The notes beneath the pieces were generated by a model, which saw nothing but the letters and a program-made list of their open reading frames with translations, did no database searches and was not told the DNA's origin. Both the position numbers and the translations under genes were made by a program. A stretch of DNA of 64,000 nucleotides. Source: Ipomoea triloba. Its lineage: Eukaryota > Streptophyta > Magnoliopsida > Solanales > Convolvulaceae. Below, piece after piece: positions 1 through 11,379 of this stretch. Each line of letters starts with the position of its first letter. Within the stretch, counting starts at the first letter, position 1. The stretch spans positions 4,064,421 through 4,128,420 of the forward strand of contig NC_044922.1 of assembly GCF_003576645.1 (NCBI RefSeq). The letters are read 5' to 3'.

Positions 1-263
1 AAAAAAAAAAAAAAAAAAAAACAGAAGATTTTAAGCAAGTTTGCACGATTTTGGCACGCCATTTTCTTTATGCGGGTCTCACATTTTCAGACAAAAAACC
101 AGACATCCTACAAGAATCACATTTCTTCTCTAATCACCCTCCCTCATTCATGTTTTCTCAAAAACAACACCAAAATCTACACATTAGAGATTTGTCTGGT
201 ATTTTTTAAAATTTTCTGATGCTCGTACAACTTAAACACCTTGGCCCAAATTAAACACCTTGG

Positions 264-459
264 TCCTGTTTGGTAAAATAATTACCCTATCAGTCAGTTT
301 TGGCCTATTTGACCATTATTAATTGTTTGATTTGGTTAAAAAATCAAACTAACAGCTAATTTACCAAACACTTTTCTATAATCAGCTAATATTATCAATT
401 AATTATACCTTCTAACCCAATCAGCTAAAAACATAGTTAACAGTCATTTACCAAACATG
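264..459 (-). mobile_element. Short MITE with TGTTTGGTAAA-type inverted ends
   Basis: The segment starts near CTGTTTGGTAAA and ends TTTACCAAACATGG, so its ends are inverted repeats. Read on the minus strand, the interior (GATTGGGTTAGAAGGTAT and TTAGCTG repeats) matches the element at 60893-61155, making these two copies of one family. It lies inside intron 2 of the PHD gene. Confidence 0.6.
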
Positions 460-488
460 GCAACTTCCTGAGGTATATATAGACTAAC

Positions 489-1344
489 CTGGCATGTAAT
501 CCGGTGCACAAGCGATCCCAAAAGTCCATGATATGATGGCCAGCCAAGTTGGACCCACTCTCCAAGCCATTGATGCATAGCAAATGCCCAAACCCATTGC
601 AATGGAAAACGCCGTGCATGGTGTGCCCTTCCAACTCAATCATCATCACATTCGGCCGTTGGATCTCCGACGTCGAATTCGTGGCGGCGCCACCGCCGTA
701 CAAGTTGCTGCTACTTTGCCGCTGACAGAAGCTGAAACAAGCCGCCATTGTGTCCTTTGATGGGAACACAAAATGGTATTTCTTGTTGCAAATTAGATGG
801 TCACCCCATCCTAATCAACATATAATCCAATAATTTCACACACAAAAAAAATGTTAATAATGTATGCTCCCATCCTTGAATATAAACTTGTGATTAGCAT
901 AGGAGATAATAAAGAGTGTCCACCACCAAAATCTTACCTAACAACAAAGTCCACATACCCATTTTCTAAGTAACTTACCACTAATGTAATATAGTCACTA
1001 GTACTCAAAGAAAAAGTAACTTACCACTAAATTGCATGCATACCTATATATTGGCAATGCTTGCATTTGGGGTTGAGGGACAGCTCAATTGGTTCCTCGA
1101 CGACGAAGAGGAAGACGTATGACGGTGGGTGGCGATGGACCTCGAGCTGAAACGACCAGCTCGGCATTGCCCCGCACAATCCATTCTCGGGCTTCGCGTA
1201 CTCCAGGAAAGCTCTAACGTTTTCCTCGAAGTTATGGCTGTCAAACCCTGCCGGGCAACCATGCTCGCCAAATGTCTTGAATTTATAAACTCTTTCGCTT
1301 CTCTTCCTCTTCTTGCACCCCGTGAGATCCAAACCACCCGACAT
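489..1344 (-). CDS. MS1/MMD1-like PHD-finger protein, 5' part only
   Basis: Partial gene running off the left edge. Exon 1 is 1044-1344, starting at ATG 1344 and ending at donor GTATGC. Exon 2 is 489-810, with acceptor TTGATTAG and donor GTTAGT. The splice joins ...KCKHCQYI to GWGDHLICNKKYHFV in frame, which fits the conserved N-terminal region of the plant MALE STERILITY 1 / MMD1 / At1g33420 PHD-finger group. Further family signatures are the basic start (KKRKRSERVYKFKTFGEHG), WSFQLEVHRHPP, and the exon-2 stretch ending HHIMDFWDRLCTGLHAR. The PHD finger itself would lie in exon 3, outside the window. Family members are nuclear chromatin-reading regulators, several acting in anthers and meiosis. 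Which subgroup this belongs to cannot be settled without the rest. Intron 2 contains a MITE (264-459). Confidence 0.85.
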
Positions 1345-1799
1345 TGTCTTTTACCTTCCTAGAAGATGAAGAGGAAGAGAAGAGCGAGGGATATAAAGGG
1401 AGTAGGAATATATTATAATTGAAGTTATATAGGTTCAAATATTAAAATGGTCACACATATCTTGCCAAGAGGGACTAAAATCTTATTAGAGTGTCATCCG
1501 AAGGAGGCTTTGGAGTTATGAAAATGGAGGAAAGGCCAAAGGGGAAAACTCACCATATGCATGATTTTGTTTTGAAAAATCTGCCGCGAAATTGCATGCA
1601 TTAACGTAGTATACTCATTTTGATTAAACAATTACCCATGCTTTTCACCCTCCTAAGTAATCCACCATTTAAATTCTTTTGTCACCCGGCAATTTTTGTG
1701 GTCAGTTAGGGCATGCTAATTAAGAGTTATGCATCATATTATGTATCTACACATACTTATAGCACTTAATTATTACACCTTTTAACTTCTTGGCCAACT
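1345..1799. other. Upstream region of the PHD gene
   Basis: This is the 5' flank of the minus-strand PHD gene. It has a purine-rich stretch (GAAGATGAAGAGGAAGAGAA) directly upstream of the start, probably leader or promoter. I see no other gene. Confidence 0.4.
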
Positions 1800-1955
1800 A
1801 CTATAAGCCTTCTGATCCTATCTGGTAAAGGATCACAAGAAGGTAAACAAGTCTAGGTTGCTCATAGCTAACCGGTTTAAATCAAGAATGCTAATAAATA
1901 ACTTCACTGGAAGAGTCAAACTTGGAACTTTATGATTTTCAAGTCAACTATTTGA
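1800..1955 (-). repeat. SINE-like repeat, family A, copy 1
   Basis: The minus-strand copy carries the family hallmarks: AAAGGATCACAAGAAGGTAAAC, a CTAGGTTG block, a GAATGCTAATAAATAACTTC block and TTTTCAAGTCAACTATTTGAC (each quoted in plus orientation and shortened). The same blocks occur at 30690-30915, 36050-36240, 41488-41740, 50395-50615 and 55985-56170. Confidence 0.6.
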
Positions 1956-3728
1956 CTAATTTAGCTATATATGATTGTCCCTGCAAACTATTATATTTAT
2001 TCACGAAGTCGTCACTAATTGTTTGTGTTACACATGTTCTTCAGTGAATCATGTGGCTTATGTCTTATCAAGAAGTTCTCAATTTGGTGTAGAGGTTTGG
2101 GTTTTGACCCTTCCTTGTATTTCTGATTTGGTGATTATGCCTTAATAAATTTCCATTTTTCTTTAAAAAAATTGCTTTATTAATAAAAAAAATAGTGATT
2201 ATGCATCAATAATCGTTAATAAACCAATTTTTTAAGTGGCTAATAAATATACAAATCTCTTAATTGTCTCCAAAGTCATCACGCAAATACTTCCTCTCCG
2301 TTCTTGTTGTGAGTAACGTTAGCCATCTACTATATATATGCCATTAATATTTTAAATAGAAAATCACACAATTCGCTTATTATTAAATATTAATTTACCT
2401 TAAACAATACGAACTTATGTAGTGTTACATTATTAATTGAATTTAATTTAATTATAGTTTTATTAAGTTTTTATTACAATTTTCATTTTTTTAAAGATTT
2501 TTATTTAATTTAATTTTTGTTCATCCGTGGGATAATGTCAATTTCTTTTTCAAATATTAGACTTATTAGTATATATAAGTAAAAATAACTCCAAAAACTA
2601 AAATGCTCATATAAAGTGTGACTAGCTAGTAAGTATTTAGCAATTGATGACCAATAATCAATGATCAATGACTAGTAATAATAGGCTAATAGCTGTTGAC
2701 ATCTAAATTAAAGAGCAATAATTATATTCAACGATGGTAGTTACATATTATTGTAGACTCTAAAATGTTTAGTTATAAGCCTTGGATACACCTCAACTAG
2801 TAAACTATTTCAAAATAAGTTTATAAGCTTTACTTTGCTAGCGGTGGCAATGTGCAAGGTTTGAAACGCTAATATACAAGTATTTTTGGGGCATGTAGGT
2901 TAGTCAAAACATATCACGTGATTTACTCCTTCCACCAGTTTTCAAGGTATGAGTAGTGAGGAGTCATTAAGTTGGAGGTTAAACTTATAAAATGTTGAGT
3001 TATAACTAATTAATGATTTTTTATTTTTTTTCTTGCTTTCAAAAAACAAAAATAGAAAATCTTGCACAACCAATTAATAATTGATTAACAATAGTACCTC
3101 ACAATACACACAAAAAATTATATCATGTCTCATGCACATCAACACTCTAACCTATTTATAGGGTTAAAGTGTTTAAAGAAAATAATATAACTTAAAGGAA
3201 AATCATGTTTTTGATCTCTTAATTATAGCCTTATAGGGGTATAATAGATTCAGACTCCCAATTATAAACGCTCCCTGTCTTGTCCAATTATTAGTATGGT
3301 GACATTTTTTTCACCTCATCAAAATAAAATCAATAGATATTGCTAGTTTTCAATCGATCTCAAAATCTACTTTTTTAGAGCTTAACTTGTAAACTCACCT
3401 AAAATTTCTCATTCCTTAACATATTTTTCTTCTCTCCACATCAATGAGAAGATTATGCATTTAAGTTATTTGGGTTGAACTCACAAATTCTTAAAAAATT
3501 AGGTGTTTAGTCTTAACTAGTTTGTCGATTGGAGGGGAATAAAATGTGAGGGAATTAGAGGATTCTGGTAAATTTACAAGTTTAGCCCAAAAAAAGCTAG
3601 GTTTTGAGACTGAAACTAACCATCTTTAATGATTTTATTTCATTGATGGAGAAAAAACGTCACTTCATTAACAAATATTAGAGAACTACAAATGACCAAG
3701 TGGAGCATTGGAGAAGATTTAGACATTT
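1956..3728. other. AT-rich intergenic DNA, no gene seen
   Basis: Both strands are rich in stop codons. I saw no coding similarity, no RNA gene and no element with clear ends in this stretch. Confidence 0.5.
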
Positions 3729-3870
3729 TGCCAAAGACCTTGTGGTTAAACAGAAGTGACTCTCCCAATAGGGAGGTCATGGGTTCGAGCCTCAGTGGGG
3801 GCGATATTGATATATTGATTCGTCTACTGAAATTATATATGGGCAGATACTACATGTAACAAGGTCAATA
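3729..3870 (+). repeat. SINE-like repeat, family B, copy 1
   Basis: The copy begins GCCAAAGACCTTGTGG and contains a Pol III B-box-like GGGTTCGAGCCTC about 50 bases on, as in tRNA-derived plant SINEs. The same start occurs at 32275, and related bodies occur at 22770 and 46710. Its 3' part has been tandemly duplicated (see 3831-3970). Confidence 0.6.
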
Positions 3871-3970
3871 GTACTAAAAAAACAAATATTGGAGAGAAAT
3901 TATATATGGGCAGATACTACATGTAACAAGGTCAATAGTACTAAATTAAAAAAAAAAACAAATATTGGAG
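3831..3970 (+). repeat. 65-bp tandem duplication
   Basis: Two adjacent copies run from GAAATTATATATGGGCAGAT through a tract ending AACAAATATTGGAGA. The second copy has a longer A run. The duplication involves the tail of the SINE-like element just upstream. Confidence 0.75.
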
Positions 3971-4813
3971 AACTAAAAGTAATTAAAGACACTTATAATT
4001 AGATAATTGAGTCTACTATAACTTATAATTGGAGGATAAAAAATACCACCTTTTTTTTGTATAATTTATTAATAGGGTATACTATTTGAATCCAAATTGT
4101 AATCACCCCATATAGGATTTGATGTAACAAAACCTCAAAAAGAGACTATAACTTGCCTTGTCCACAATATCCTGAAATGACAATTTAGTAGTAGAAAATT
4201 GGTGGCAACTACAAATGATAAAGGAAAAGGAAAAGGTGATTGGGCCCTTCAAATCTAGCCTTTTGCTAAGCTTGCATATTGGGAAATGGTATGTTAACAC
4301 AAATGTCTCGAGTTTTAATATTATACTACTAATTCTAAAAGATTATGTTGTAATTATCACCAAAAAAGAAAACAATGTTGGAATTATAATATTTGAATAT
4401 ATAATTAAATATTCGTGCAATTAATTTCATGGATAATTAGACAAAAAGTTGTAGCTTAAGTCACGTGTCGAGTCACTGAAGCAACATCTGGCCACCAGTC
4501 GTGTTATGCCACTTAGTCCCCTCCTATTCGTTGAAATTAGAAGTCAAAATATTCAATGCGTATGTGAATTTTCACACTCAATAGACATGTAATATTAATT
4601 AAGCATAGCAAAACTCTTTCAAATTGTAATCTCATTTCATACTTGTAAAACTCCAAACCCTAGCGCAATTTAATACAACAAAAGCCCATAGCTAGCTATT
4701 ATTTTAGTCACTTTTACTGATCAAGAAACTCTTTCTTGGCTTAAGTCTCAATATTGCTACCAGTGGTTTCTTATTAATACAATCAGTGGTATTCCTGGCT
4801 ATTAATACAATCA
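3971..4813. other. AT-rich intergenic DNA
   Basis: No gene seen. One short direct repeat is notable: a block ending CTCTTTCTTGGCTTAAGTCT at about 4724-4749 recurs at about 4886-4911 inside the RNase H fragment, suggesting a local duplication. Confidence 0.4.
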
Positions 4814-5116
4814 ATGGTTTTATTGCTGCCACTTGTGGCCCAATCTCATGTGCAAATGATTCATACCTTGCGCATCACTTGCAAAGAAGCTCTTTCTTGG
4901 CTTAAGTCTCGAGATACTGACAAAATATGCCTTGAGCCTGATTGTCTTAATGTCGTGAATGCGATTATACGAAGGGGCAGAGATCTCTCATATTGTGGTT
5001 CAGTCTTAAATCACTGTCATGTTTTAATAAACTCTTTTAATGAGTCTTTATGTCGTTTTATTCCTCGTTCAACGAACCAGTTGTCCCATACTCTTGCTAG
5101 GGGCTCTAGCTCTTAG
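4814..5116 (+). pseudogene. RNase H-like domain fragment of a retroelement
   Basis: A 100-residue open frame resembles the C-terminal half of the plant RNase H-like (RVT_3) domain found in LINEs and related genes. It has the EALSWLK helix, the LEPDCLNVVNAI strand-helix with the family's acidic residue, and a C-terminal R-S-T-N-Q-L-S-H-T-L-A-R motif matching the usual R..N..AH.LAR. There is no upstream reverse transcriptase. The first ~12 residues look unrelated. I read it as a relic, not a working gene. Confidence 0.6.
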
Positions 5117-5559
5117 TCTATACGGATCTCTAATTCGGAAGGTACTCCACCGAGTTGCCTTCTTTCTCTTTTGAGTTAATAATAGTTTTCTTCCACTTTC
5201 AAAACAGGCCCTTAAACATTACCCCACAAGTTCCTCCTACTTTTAGTTTGAAAGAAAACATATCATTTAGTTTTGTATTAAAGTTAAGACTTATGCAAAA
5301 AGTTATGAGTTCAATCATCTACGTCACTTGATTAAAAAGAAATTATGTCCATGTGTTATGTATAGCCATAAAAAATAATCGACCCATACATATGAGGGAC
5401 ATGTTAAACATATTGATGGCTTTATCAGGATCGAGTCCACCATAAATCAGGTATAGAGGTACAGAATATGGGGTCGAAAAATAATAATCTTTATTACTGG
5501 GTGTGAGGCCCAATAAAATAGATACAAAACCCAAGGCACTGGCCTAAAAATGATGACCC

Positions 5560-5715
5560 AAAATAATAAATAAATAAGCTAAGGATTAAATAGGCCAAAT
5601 ATAACTTAATATGTAACCCACAGGACTTGAACCCTGGTGTACCAACAGAAAGGAGGAGACCAGATTACTTGACCAAAGGTGTCTTTGAGGTGTGTCTTAT
5701 ATGAATAGACCCCCC
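5560..5715 (-). repeat. SINE-like repeat, minus orientation
   Basis: On the minus strand an A-box-like TGGTCAAGTAATCTGGT is followed about 35 bases later by a B-box-like GGGTTCAAGTCCTGTGGG, the spacing of a Pol III promoter in tRNA-derived SINEs. A 16-18 base C run at about 5710-5725 borders it. Confidence 0.45.
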
Positions 5716-5725
5716 CCCCCCCCCT

Positions 5726-6150
5726 CTTTATATTGTTAGTGACTCAACCCAGATCACCCATGTGTACGCCATCCACACCCTGTCAATTCCAGCCAGACAC
5801 GCATCCCGCGTAGTCCCTATCTGTCAATTGCCTCAACCACCAAACGCAACAACTTTCCCTTACCCCTCGCGGGTGGACGCACGATGACAGGCGTCCGTGT
5901 CCAAGGGCGGCTGTCACGCCCTGGCGCTCCCGATCGCCCAAGGCGACATGTCCAACCGCCACCCCAGGCAATTGGGAAACAGCGACTGCGCCTGCTGGCG
6001 CCCCTACCACCACTGGGTGACTGGGTCCTCCTTGCACCGCCTTGTACCCCACCTTGCACCTGCTCTCTCTTGGACCTTGTCTTGCACTACCTGGCACCTT
6101 ACCTTGCATTCCTCTCTCTTGGGCCTTGCTCCAATTTAATTAATTAATTA
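5726..6150. other. GC-rich island of unknown origin
   Basis: This stretch is much richer in GC than its surroundings and is open in several frames on both strands, which is expected from composition alone. I recognise no protein motif. It contains imperfect repeats of CTTGCACC/CCTTGC. It may be a fragment of a transposon or LTR. Confidence 0.35.
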
Positions 6151-6553
6151 ATTAACAAGCTCAATCCCTAATAACACCATCACATATAATACATAAAAAA
6201 AATTACAAACCAACTACCAGTTTAGACTTTTTTAAAGATAGAACATACCTTTCAATTCCTACTAAATATATATTGATAATGATTTTCGTGAACGATTGAG
6301 TTGATTTTGGATGGAGATAAAGAGCGTTTTTTTAAAATTTTATTATTTAGAGTATTCATAATGTAAGAATTAGGATCCTTAAGTTGAAAGAAATACTTGC
6401 GATGTTCAGATGTTACAAAATTATCCATCGATTACAACTCATGTAAAAAAGACATGTAAAATTTTTTTTTTATTTAAAATAACATCCTCAAGAAGAAAGA
6501 CTAAATACACTATCTTGGTGACTAATTAAGAGTACTATAACGCTATAATTTTC

Positions 6554-6602
<49 letters not shown>
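6554..6602. repeat. (TTA)n microsatellite
   Basis: About 16 TTA/ATT units. A second low-complexity AATAAAT array follows at about 6697-6732. Confidence 0.9.
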
Positions 6603-6979
6603 GTTATTTGAATATGAAACTAATATTTATTTATTTCAATAAAAAATTTGTTACGACTAATATATAATTTTTTGAAAATTTTGTTACGACTAATAAATAA
6701 TAAATAATAAATAATAAATAATAAATAATAAACTAACATAAAAATAAAAAATTAAATTACTAACGGTGGTGTGCCGGTGTGCCATGCAGAGAGCAACGAA
6801 GTGGGACACGAAAGAGGCAACGAGATAAGATTAAACGAACAATGTGCTAGAATTTTGGAATTATATTTTTTTAATCTATTTTATTGAATTTAATTTTAAA
6901 TACATTAAAATAAAATGTATTTATTATATTTTATTTTTATTATAATTTTACGATAAGATAGAAACACAACTTTAAAGGG

Positions 6980-7095
6980 TCTCTCTCTTTCATAGGTTTC
7001 TCTCTTCTCTCTCCTCCGCCTTCTCTCTCTGTCTTTCTCTCTCCTCTCTCTTCCCGGAAGGCAAAAAAAACCCCCAAAGAGCTGTTTACCAACAA
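6980..7095 (+). promoter_or_regulatory. CT-rich 5' leader (GAGA elements) of BPC gene 1
   Basis: This stretch has many CTCTCT runs and ends ...GAGCTGTTTACCAACAA, followed by donor GTAAGT-like sequence at 7096. The leader intron runs 7096-7830, with acceptor TTTGTAG nine bases before the ATG. CT runs continue into the intron to about 7155. BPC proteins bind GA/CT repeats, so this is a candidate self-regulatory target. The second BPC gene has a matching leader. Confidence 0.65.
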
Positions 7096-7547
7096 GTAAG
7101 TTTTCTCTCTCTCAAAAATCTGAACTTTTTCTCTCTCCCTCCCTCTCTCTCCATAAATTTGAAATTTTTTGTCCTCTGTTTAACGCTGCGCGGCCTTTCC
7201 GTTGTCGTATTTCTTTATGTTTATTTAGTTGATTGCTTTGTACATATGTTTAGATCTGATGGGTTTTCACTAGATCCATGTTTAAACCCCGAAAGATTGT
7301 AACTTTTTGGGGGAATTTTAGTTGGAAGTGTTGAATTTGACGATTGTTTTCTCGAGTTTTTAATTGCGCCATTCTCTGAGAATTGTTTGTATCTTGATCC
7401 GTATGTTTTGATTGAAATTGTAATCTTTATTGCAATGCGGAGTATGGGTATGTGCGAATTTGGAGATTTGTTTGTTGTTTGGATCTGCAAAACGCAGTGT
7501 TTAATGCTAGGGTTTCAAATTGTAAGTTTCATGGTTGTGTGTGGTGT

Positions 7548-7800
7548 ATTGTATGAGGATTTGTGGGTTATATGTACTATGAAATGATAGCCTGTGTTCT
7601 AAATTGTATGAAGATTTGTAACCAGCTTGGTTGGCGTGAGAGGTCGGGAGTTTAATGGCCAGCACTTTGCCCCAAATTGTACAAGATTTGTGGGTTATCT
7701 GTACTATGAAATGATAGTCTGTGTTCTAAATTGTATGAAGAATTGTGGGTTATCTATACTATGAAATGATAGTTTGTATTTTAAATTGTATGAGGATTTA
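7548..7800 (+). repeat. ~65-bp tandem repeat in the BPC leader intron
   Basis: About three copies of a unit containing TGTGGGTTATCTGTACTATG, then AAATGATAG and TTCTAAATTGTATGAAG. The first copy is separated from the next by unrelated sequence. Confidence 0.7.
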
Positions 7801-7838
7801 ATATAGGTGTTTTTGTGTGTGGATTTGTAGCGGTCTGA

Positions 7839-8696
7839 ATGGATGATGATGGATTGAACATGAGAAATTGGGGCTATTATGAGCCAACCCATAAGGGGCA
7901 TCTGGGGCTCCAGCTTATGTCATCTGTGGTTGATCGTGACACGAAGCCCTTCCTTTCTGGGCGTGATAATCCTTCCATGATAGTTGGGAATGGGATTTTT
8001 CATGCCCGGGATTCGATTGTTTCCCAGGTGCCCATAACGCATATAGACTACATTCGAGATGGGTGGATAAACCACAGGGACAAGTTCTTGCATATGCTTC
8101 CCGGGAACCCTTATGGGGGCGGGGTTATGGCCGAGCCATCTGGAACGCATTCGTCTATGCAAATGCTACAACAACAGCAACAGCAACCTGACTCGACCAA
8201 GGATGCGAGTGCTAGTGCAGAGGACCCGAGCCTTGGTAAGGATGGCGGCCTGTCAAAGAAACGGGCAGCTGCCGCGCCAGCGAAAGGGAAGAAGTCGAAG
8301 AAAGGGCCGGGTGCATCAAAGAAGAACGACAACTCCCCTGCACAGCGTGCAAAGCCAGCAAAGAAGAGTATAGATGTGGTTATAAGCGGGGTAGATATGG
8401 ATATCTCGAGCATCCCTACTCCCGTGTGCACCTGCACCGGGACACCTCAACAGTGCTACCGGTGGGGATGTGGAGGCTGGCAGTCGGCGTGTTGCACCAC
8501 AACTATATCAATGTACCCTTTGCCTATGAACAACAAGAGACGCGGGGCTAGGATTGCTGGGCGGAAGATGAGCCAGGGTGCATTCAAAAAGGTGTTGGAG
8601 AAACTCGCGGCTGAAGGCTATAACTTCGCTAACCCTATCGATCTAAGGACTCACTGGGCTAAGCATGGAACTAACAAGTTTGTGACCATCAGGTAA
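7839..8696 (+). CDS. BASIC PENTACYSTEINE (GAGA-binding) transcription factor, class I
   Basis: An intronless 285-aa reading frame. Class I BPC proteins are nuclear plant factors that bind GA/CT repeats and help recruit chromatin regulators. The N-terminus MDDDGLNMRNWGYYEP is the class I signature. Residues 59-100 hold the conserved THIDYIRDGWINHRDKFLH block, residues 111-116 are a Q run, and 139-176 is a lysine/alanine-rich basic nuclear-localisation region. The DNA-binding domain fills the C-terminus, with cysteines at 197, 199, 206, 211, 218 and 219 (five are the family-defining set), then the RRGARIAGRKMSQGAFKKVL helix and a terminal HGTNKFVTIR. A leader intron precedes the ATG. A paralogue lies at 13893-14744 in convergent orientation. 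Confidence 0.97.
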   Translation: MDDDGLNMRNWGYYEPTHKGHLGLQLMSSVVDRDTKPFLSGRDNPSMIVGNGIFHARDSIVSQVPITHIDYIRDGWINHRDKFLHMLPGNPYGGGVMAEPSGTHSSMQMLQQQQQQPDSTKDASASAEDPSLGKDGGLSKKRAAAAPAKGKKSKKGPGASKKNDNSPAQRAKPAKKSIDVVISGVDMDISSIPTPVCTCTGTPQQCYRWGCGGWQSACCTTTISMYPLPMNNKRRGARIAGRKMSQGAFKKVLEKLAAEGYNFANPIDLRTHWAKHGTNKFVTIR

Positions 8697-9254
8697 ACTC
8701 GTATTCGGGTTATATCAGTTTGTGCCATTTCCATCTTTAGCTTGTATATATGTTGGTGGCCTTTTCTGTTTCAGAGCCGCGATCCATAAAAACTATTGAC
8801 ATTTGAGATTAATTTCTTGTTTTCATTTAGTAGGTAGCAATGCTTTGTGGCCACCTAGAGTAGGAGGATTCAAAAATGTTTTCTTTTATTTATTTAATTA
8901 ATAGATTATTTTGTGATCTTTATTTTGTTGCCATCAACAATCTTGTTTACTGCACACTGGTTTGACCATGAGAAGTTAGATGTGAACCATATTGTTTGGA
9001 TGATAGGAGAGCAATCTCACCACTATTTCAACATTATATTTGCCTATCAAATCATCAATCCATTCATTTAATCTCAGTGGAATGAAATGATATAACATAT
9101 TCATAATTTCATATAAAAGGATAACATTTTAGCTAAAAAGTATATAAAGTAGTGAACTTGATTATATGTGCTAGGGATGTGAAATAGTGAACTTGATTTT
9201 ATCAAGTTTATGTAGGGAGAAAAATAAAGACATGTATATTGAAAATGAAAAATT
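8697..9254 (+). other. 3' flank of BPC gene 1
   Basis: 3' UTR and AT-rich intergenic DNA. No further gene seen. Confidence 0.4.
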
Positions 9255-9257
9255 TTA

Positions 9258-9613
9258 GAGCATCTCTGGGGCGAAGACGACCAGTTTTGGTTGCCTTCTC
9301 TGGCAAAGGAGACCTTTACTAGTTGTCCTCGTTGGAGATGGTGACTGCGACGACCGTAGTTGTCCCGACGAAGGAGACCTTTTACTAGTTGTTCTCATCG
9401 AAGCTGGCGACCGACGACGGCTGTAGTTGTCCTGGCGAAGGATAGGGGTGAGCAAAAAAACCGGAAAATCGATAAAATCGATAACCGATAACCGAACCGA
9501 CCGAAAATTTCGGTTATCGGTTATAAGGGAAAAAAAAATTTGGTTATTCGGCCATTCGGTTATTTTTTCGGTTATTGCTAGTTCAAAACCGCGGTCACCG
9601 AATAACCGACACC

Positions 9614-9670
<57 letters not shown>

Positions 9671-10750
9671 TATTTTATATATATTACACAGTAAGCAATT
9701 TCAGTTTACTGTTTAGTTTATTAATACACAGTAAGTTTAGTTTATTAAGTTTTAGTTTCTTAAGTTATTTAAACATACTTAGTATTATATGTTTGGTTTT
9801 TGGACTTTGCAGTGTCATATTATATGTTTGGAGTTTGAACTTTGCAGTGTGGCAGTTTGGAATGGAATTTAAATAATTTTATAATATTTATGTTGATGTT
9901 AGTATGTTACAGAAATTCGGTTTTTCGGTTACCGAAATAATCGACCGAAACCGACGTGTTCGGTTTCGGTCGGTTATGTGTGTATAATCCGTCGGTTATG
10001 AACCTTCAAAAAAATGCTTTCGGTTATCGGTCGGTTATTGACCGTAGCCGACCGATGCTCACCCCTAGCGAAGGAGACCTTTACTAGCCATCTTCGTCGG
10101 AGATGGCAATCGACGACGGACGTAGTTGTCCTTGTCGGAGATGGTTACTGGAGAAGGTCATCGCTAGTCACCGAATTTTTGTGCTTGAACTGAAATGACC
10201 TTTACTAGTTGTCCTCGTTGAAGATGACTAGCCGGTGATGGCTAGTTGTCGGATTTTCGTGCTTGAACTAAAATGACCTGTAATAATAGCTTATTTACCA
10301 ATTCTTGGGCTTCATTGCCTCAAAAAACTTTGTTAGTTCGTTATTAATTAGTTTAATAGTACAATTTAACAAATATATTATGTTTGATGTATTTTAATTT
10401 TTAATTAGTATATATATTTAATATTAGTCTTGTTTCAATGTTTTAATGAGATCTTTAAAATGGTACGGAGTATAATTTATTTTTAATAATATAAATTTTA
10501 AATTTATGTATTTAACAAAATAAAAAAAATACACAAAAAAAAAAGAAATAAAAGATAAATTTAGAATTGAATAAATAAGGACAAAAGAGTAATTTGTACC
10601 CTCCTCTCAAATTTGGTCGAGGTGAACAGTATATGGCACAATACTGTTCACATTCGCCAAATTTTTTGTCTTTTGCCGTTGGGTAGGAGTACCAAATATT
10701 GACGGAATGACATTGGAATATGGCATTTTGACGTCTCTTAGGAGATGCTC
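9258..10750. mobile_element. PIF/Harbinger-like non-autonomous element with a hAT inside
   Basis: Bounded by inverted ends GAGCATCTC at 9258 and GAGATGCTC ending at 10750, with TTA on both sides (9255-9257 and 10751-10753), the 3-bp target duplication typical of PIF/Harbinger. There is no transposase. The body holds a degenerate repeat of GACCTTTACTAGTTGTCCTCG-like units. A hAT element (9443-10067) interrupts it; without that insert it would be about 860 bp. Confidence 0.7.
9443..10067. mobile_element. hAT-type non-autonomous element (625 bp)
   Basis: Terminal inverted repeats TAGGGGTGAGCA and TGCTCACCCCTA are flanked by a perfect 8-bp duplication GCGAAGGA (9435-9442 and 10068-10075), the hAT hallmark. 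Subterminal regions are packed with CGGTTA/TAACCG repeats, a plausible transposase-binding array. A TA microsatellite (9617-9662) sits inside. There is no transposase gene. Confidence 0.9.
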
Positions 10751-10753
10751 TTA

Positions 10754-11370
10754 GGCAATAAAGTTGTCAATTCTTTGTTTTGTATATAGAAAACCAAAAT
10801 TGAAGAGGATATGTTGAAGAAAATGAAGAAGTTAATATAGTTTAATGATTTTATTGCTTCATGCTTGCAACTCACTACGTCAAAAGATTAAGAGATTAAA
10901 ACGATTAATATTAAATAAGGGACAAAATATTTTCAGTATAATCATTATACTGTCTATATTTTTAAAGACAAATGAATATTGTTAAAGTTTCTCTACTTCA
11001 AATGTAATAAAGGTATTGTCATCTATTGAGAGATCCTATGCTATATCTATTTGAGACTTGTAATGTGCTTAAAGAGGAAAATAAAAATAACGTAGTACAA
11101 CTCCAAATAAATAGGTCAAATTGTTAAGTTTGTAATCACAAAATTATAAATTTGACCTTTTTAACCAAATTGATTATGATTATAAAGCACAATTTATTCA
11201 ATGTCCAGCCTTACATTAAAGATTTCAAAGTGAAAACAAAATCAAAAGAGAATTCTGGTTAAAAGAACCTCGTATGCATAATGTTTTGTTCCATATCATT
11301 CTACACACTTCTATCAATTTATAATCATATAATGCTACCAATAATAATCATGGTATTCAATGGTTAGTCC
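10754..11370. other. AT-rich intergenic DNA, no gene seen
   Basis: Nothing recognisable beyond AT-rich sequence between two transposons. Confidence 0.4.
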
Positions 11371-11379
11371 CGCAACGCA

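Noticed and set aside
1..21. A run of A at the window start
   Set aside because: Low-complexity sequence inside the PHD gene's intron; no evidence that it is a poly-A tail.
3760..3800. Possible tRNA gene at GGGTTCGAGCCTC
   Set aside because: Only a B box is present; no cloverleaf with acceptor stem could be drawn, so it is treated as a SINE.
5783..6147. Overlapping frames on both strands in a GC-rich island
   Set aside because: Open in four frames at once because of composition; no motif recognised.
8111..8437. Frames overlapping the BPC genes in other phases and on the other strand (also 7920-8162, 8113-8373, 14099-14433)
   Set aside because: They are shadows created by the GC- and lysine-rich BPC coding sequence.
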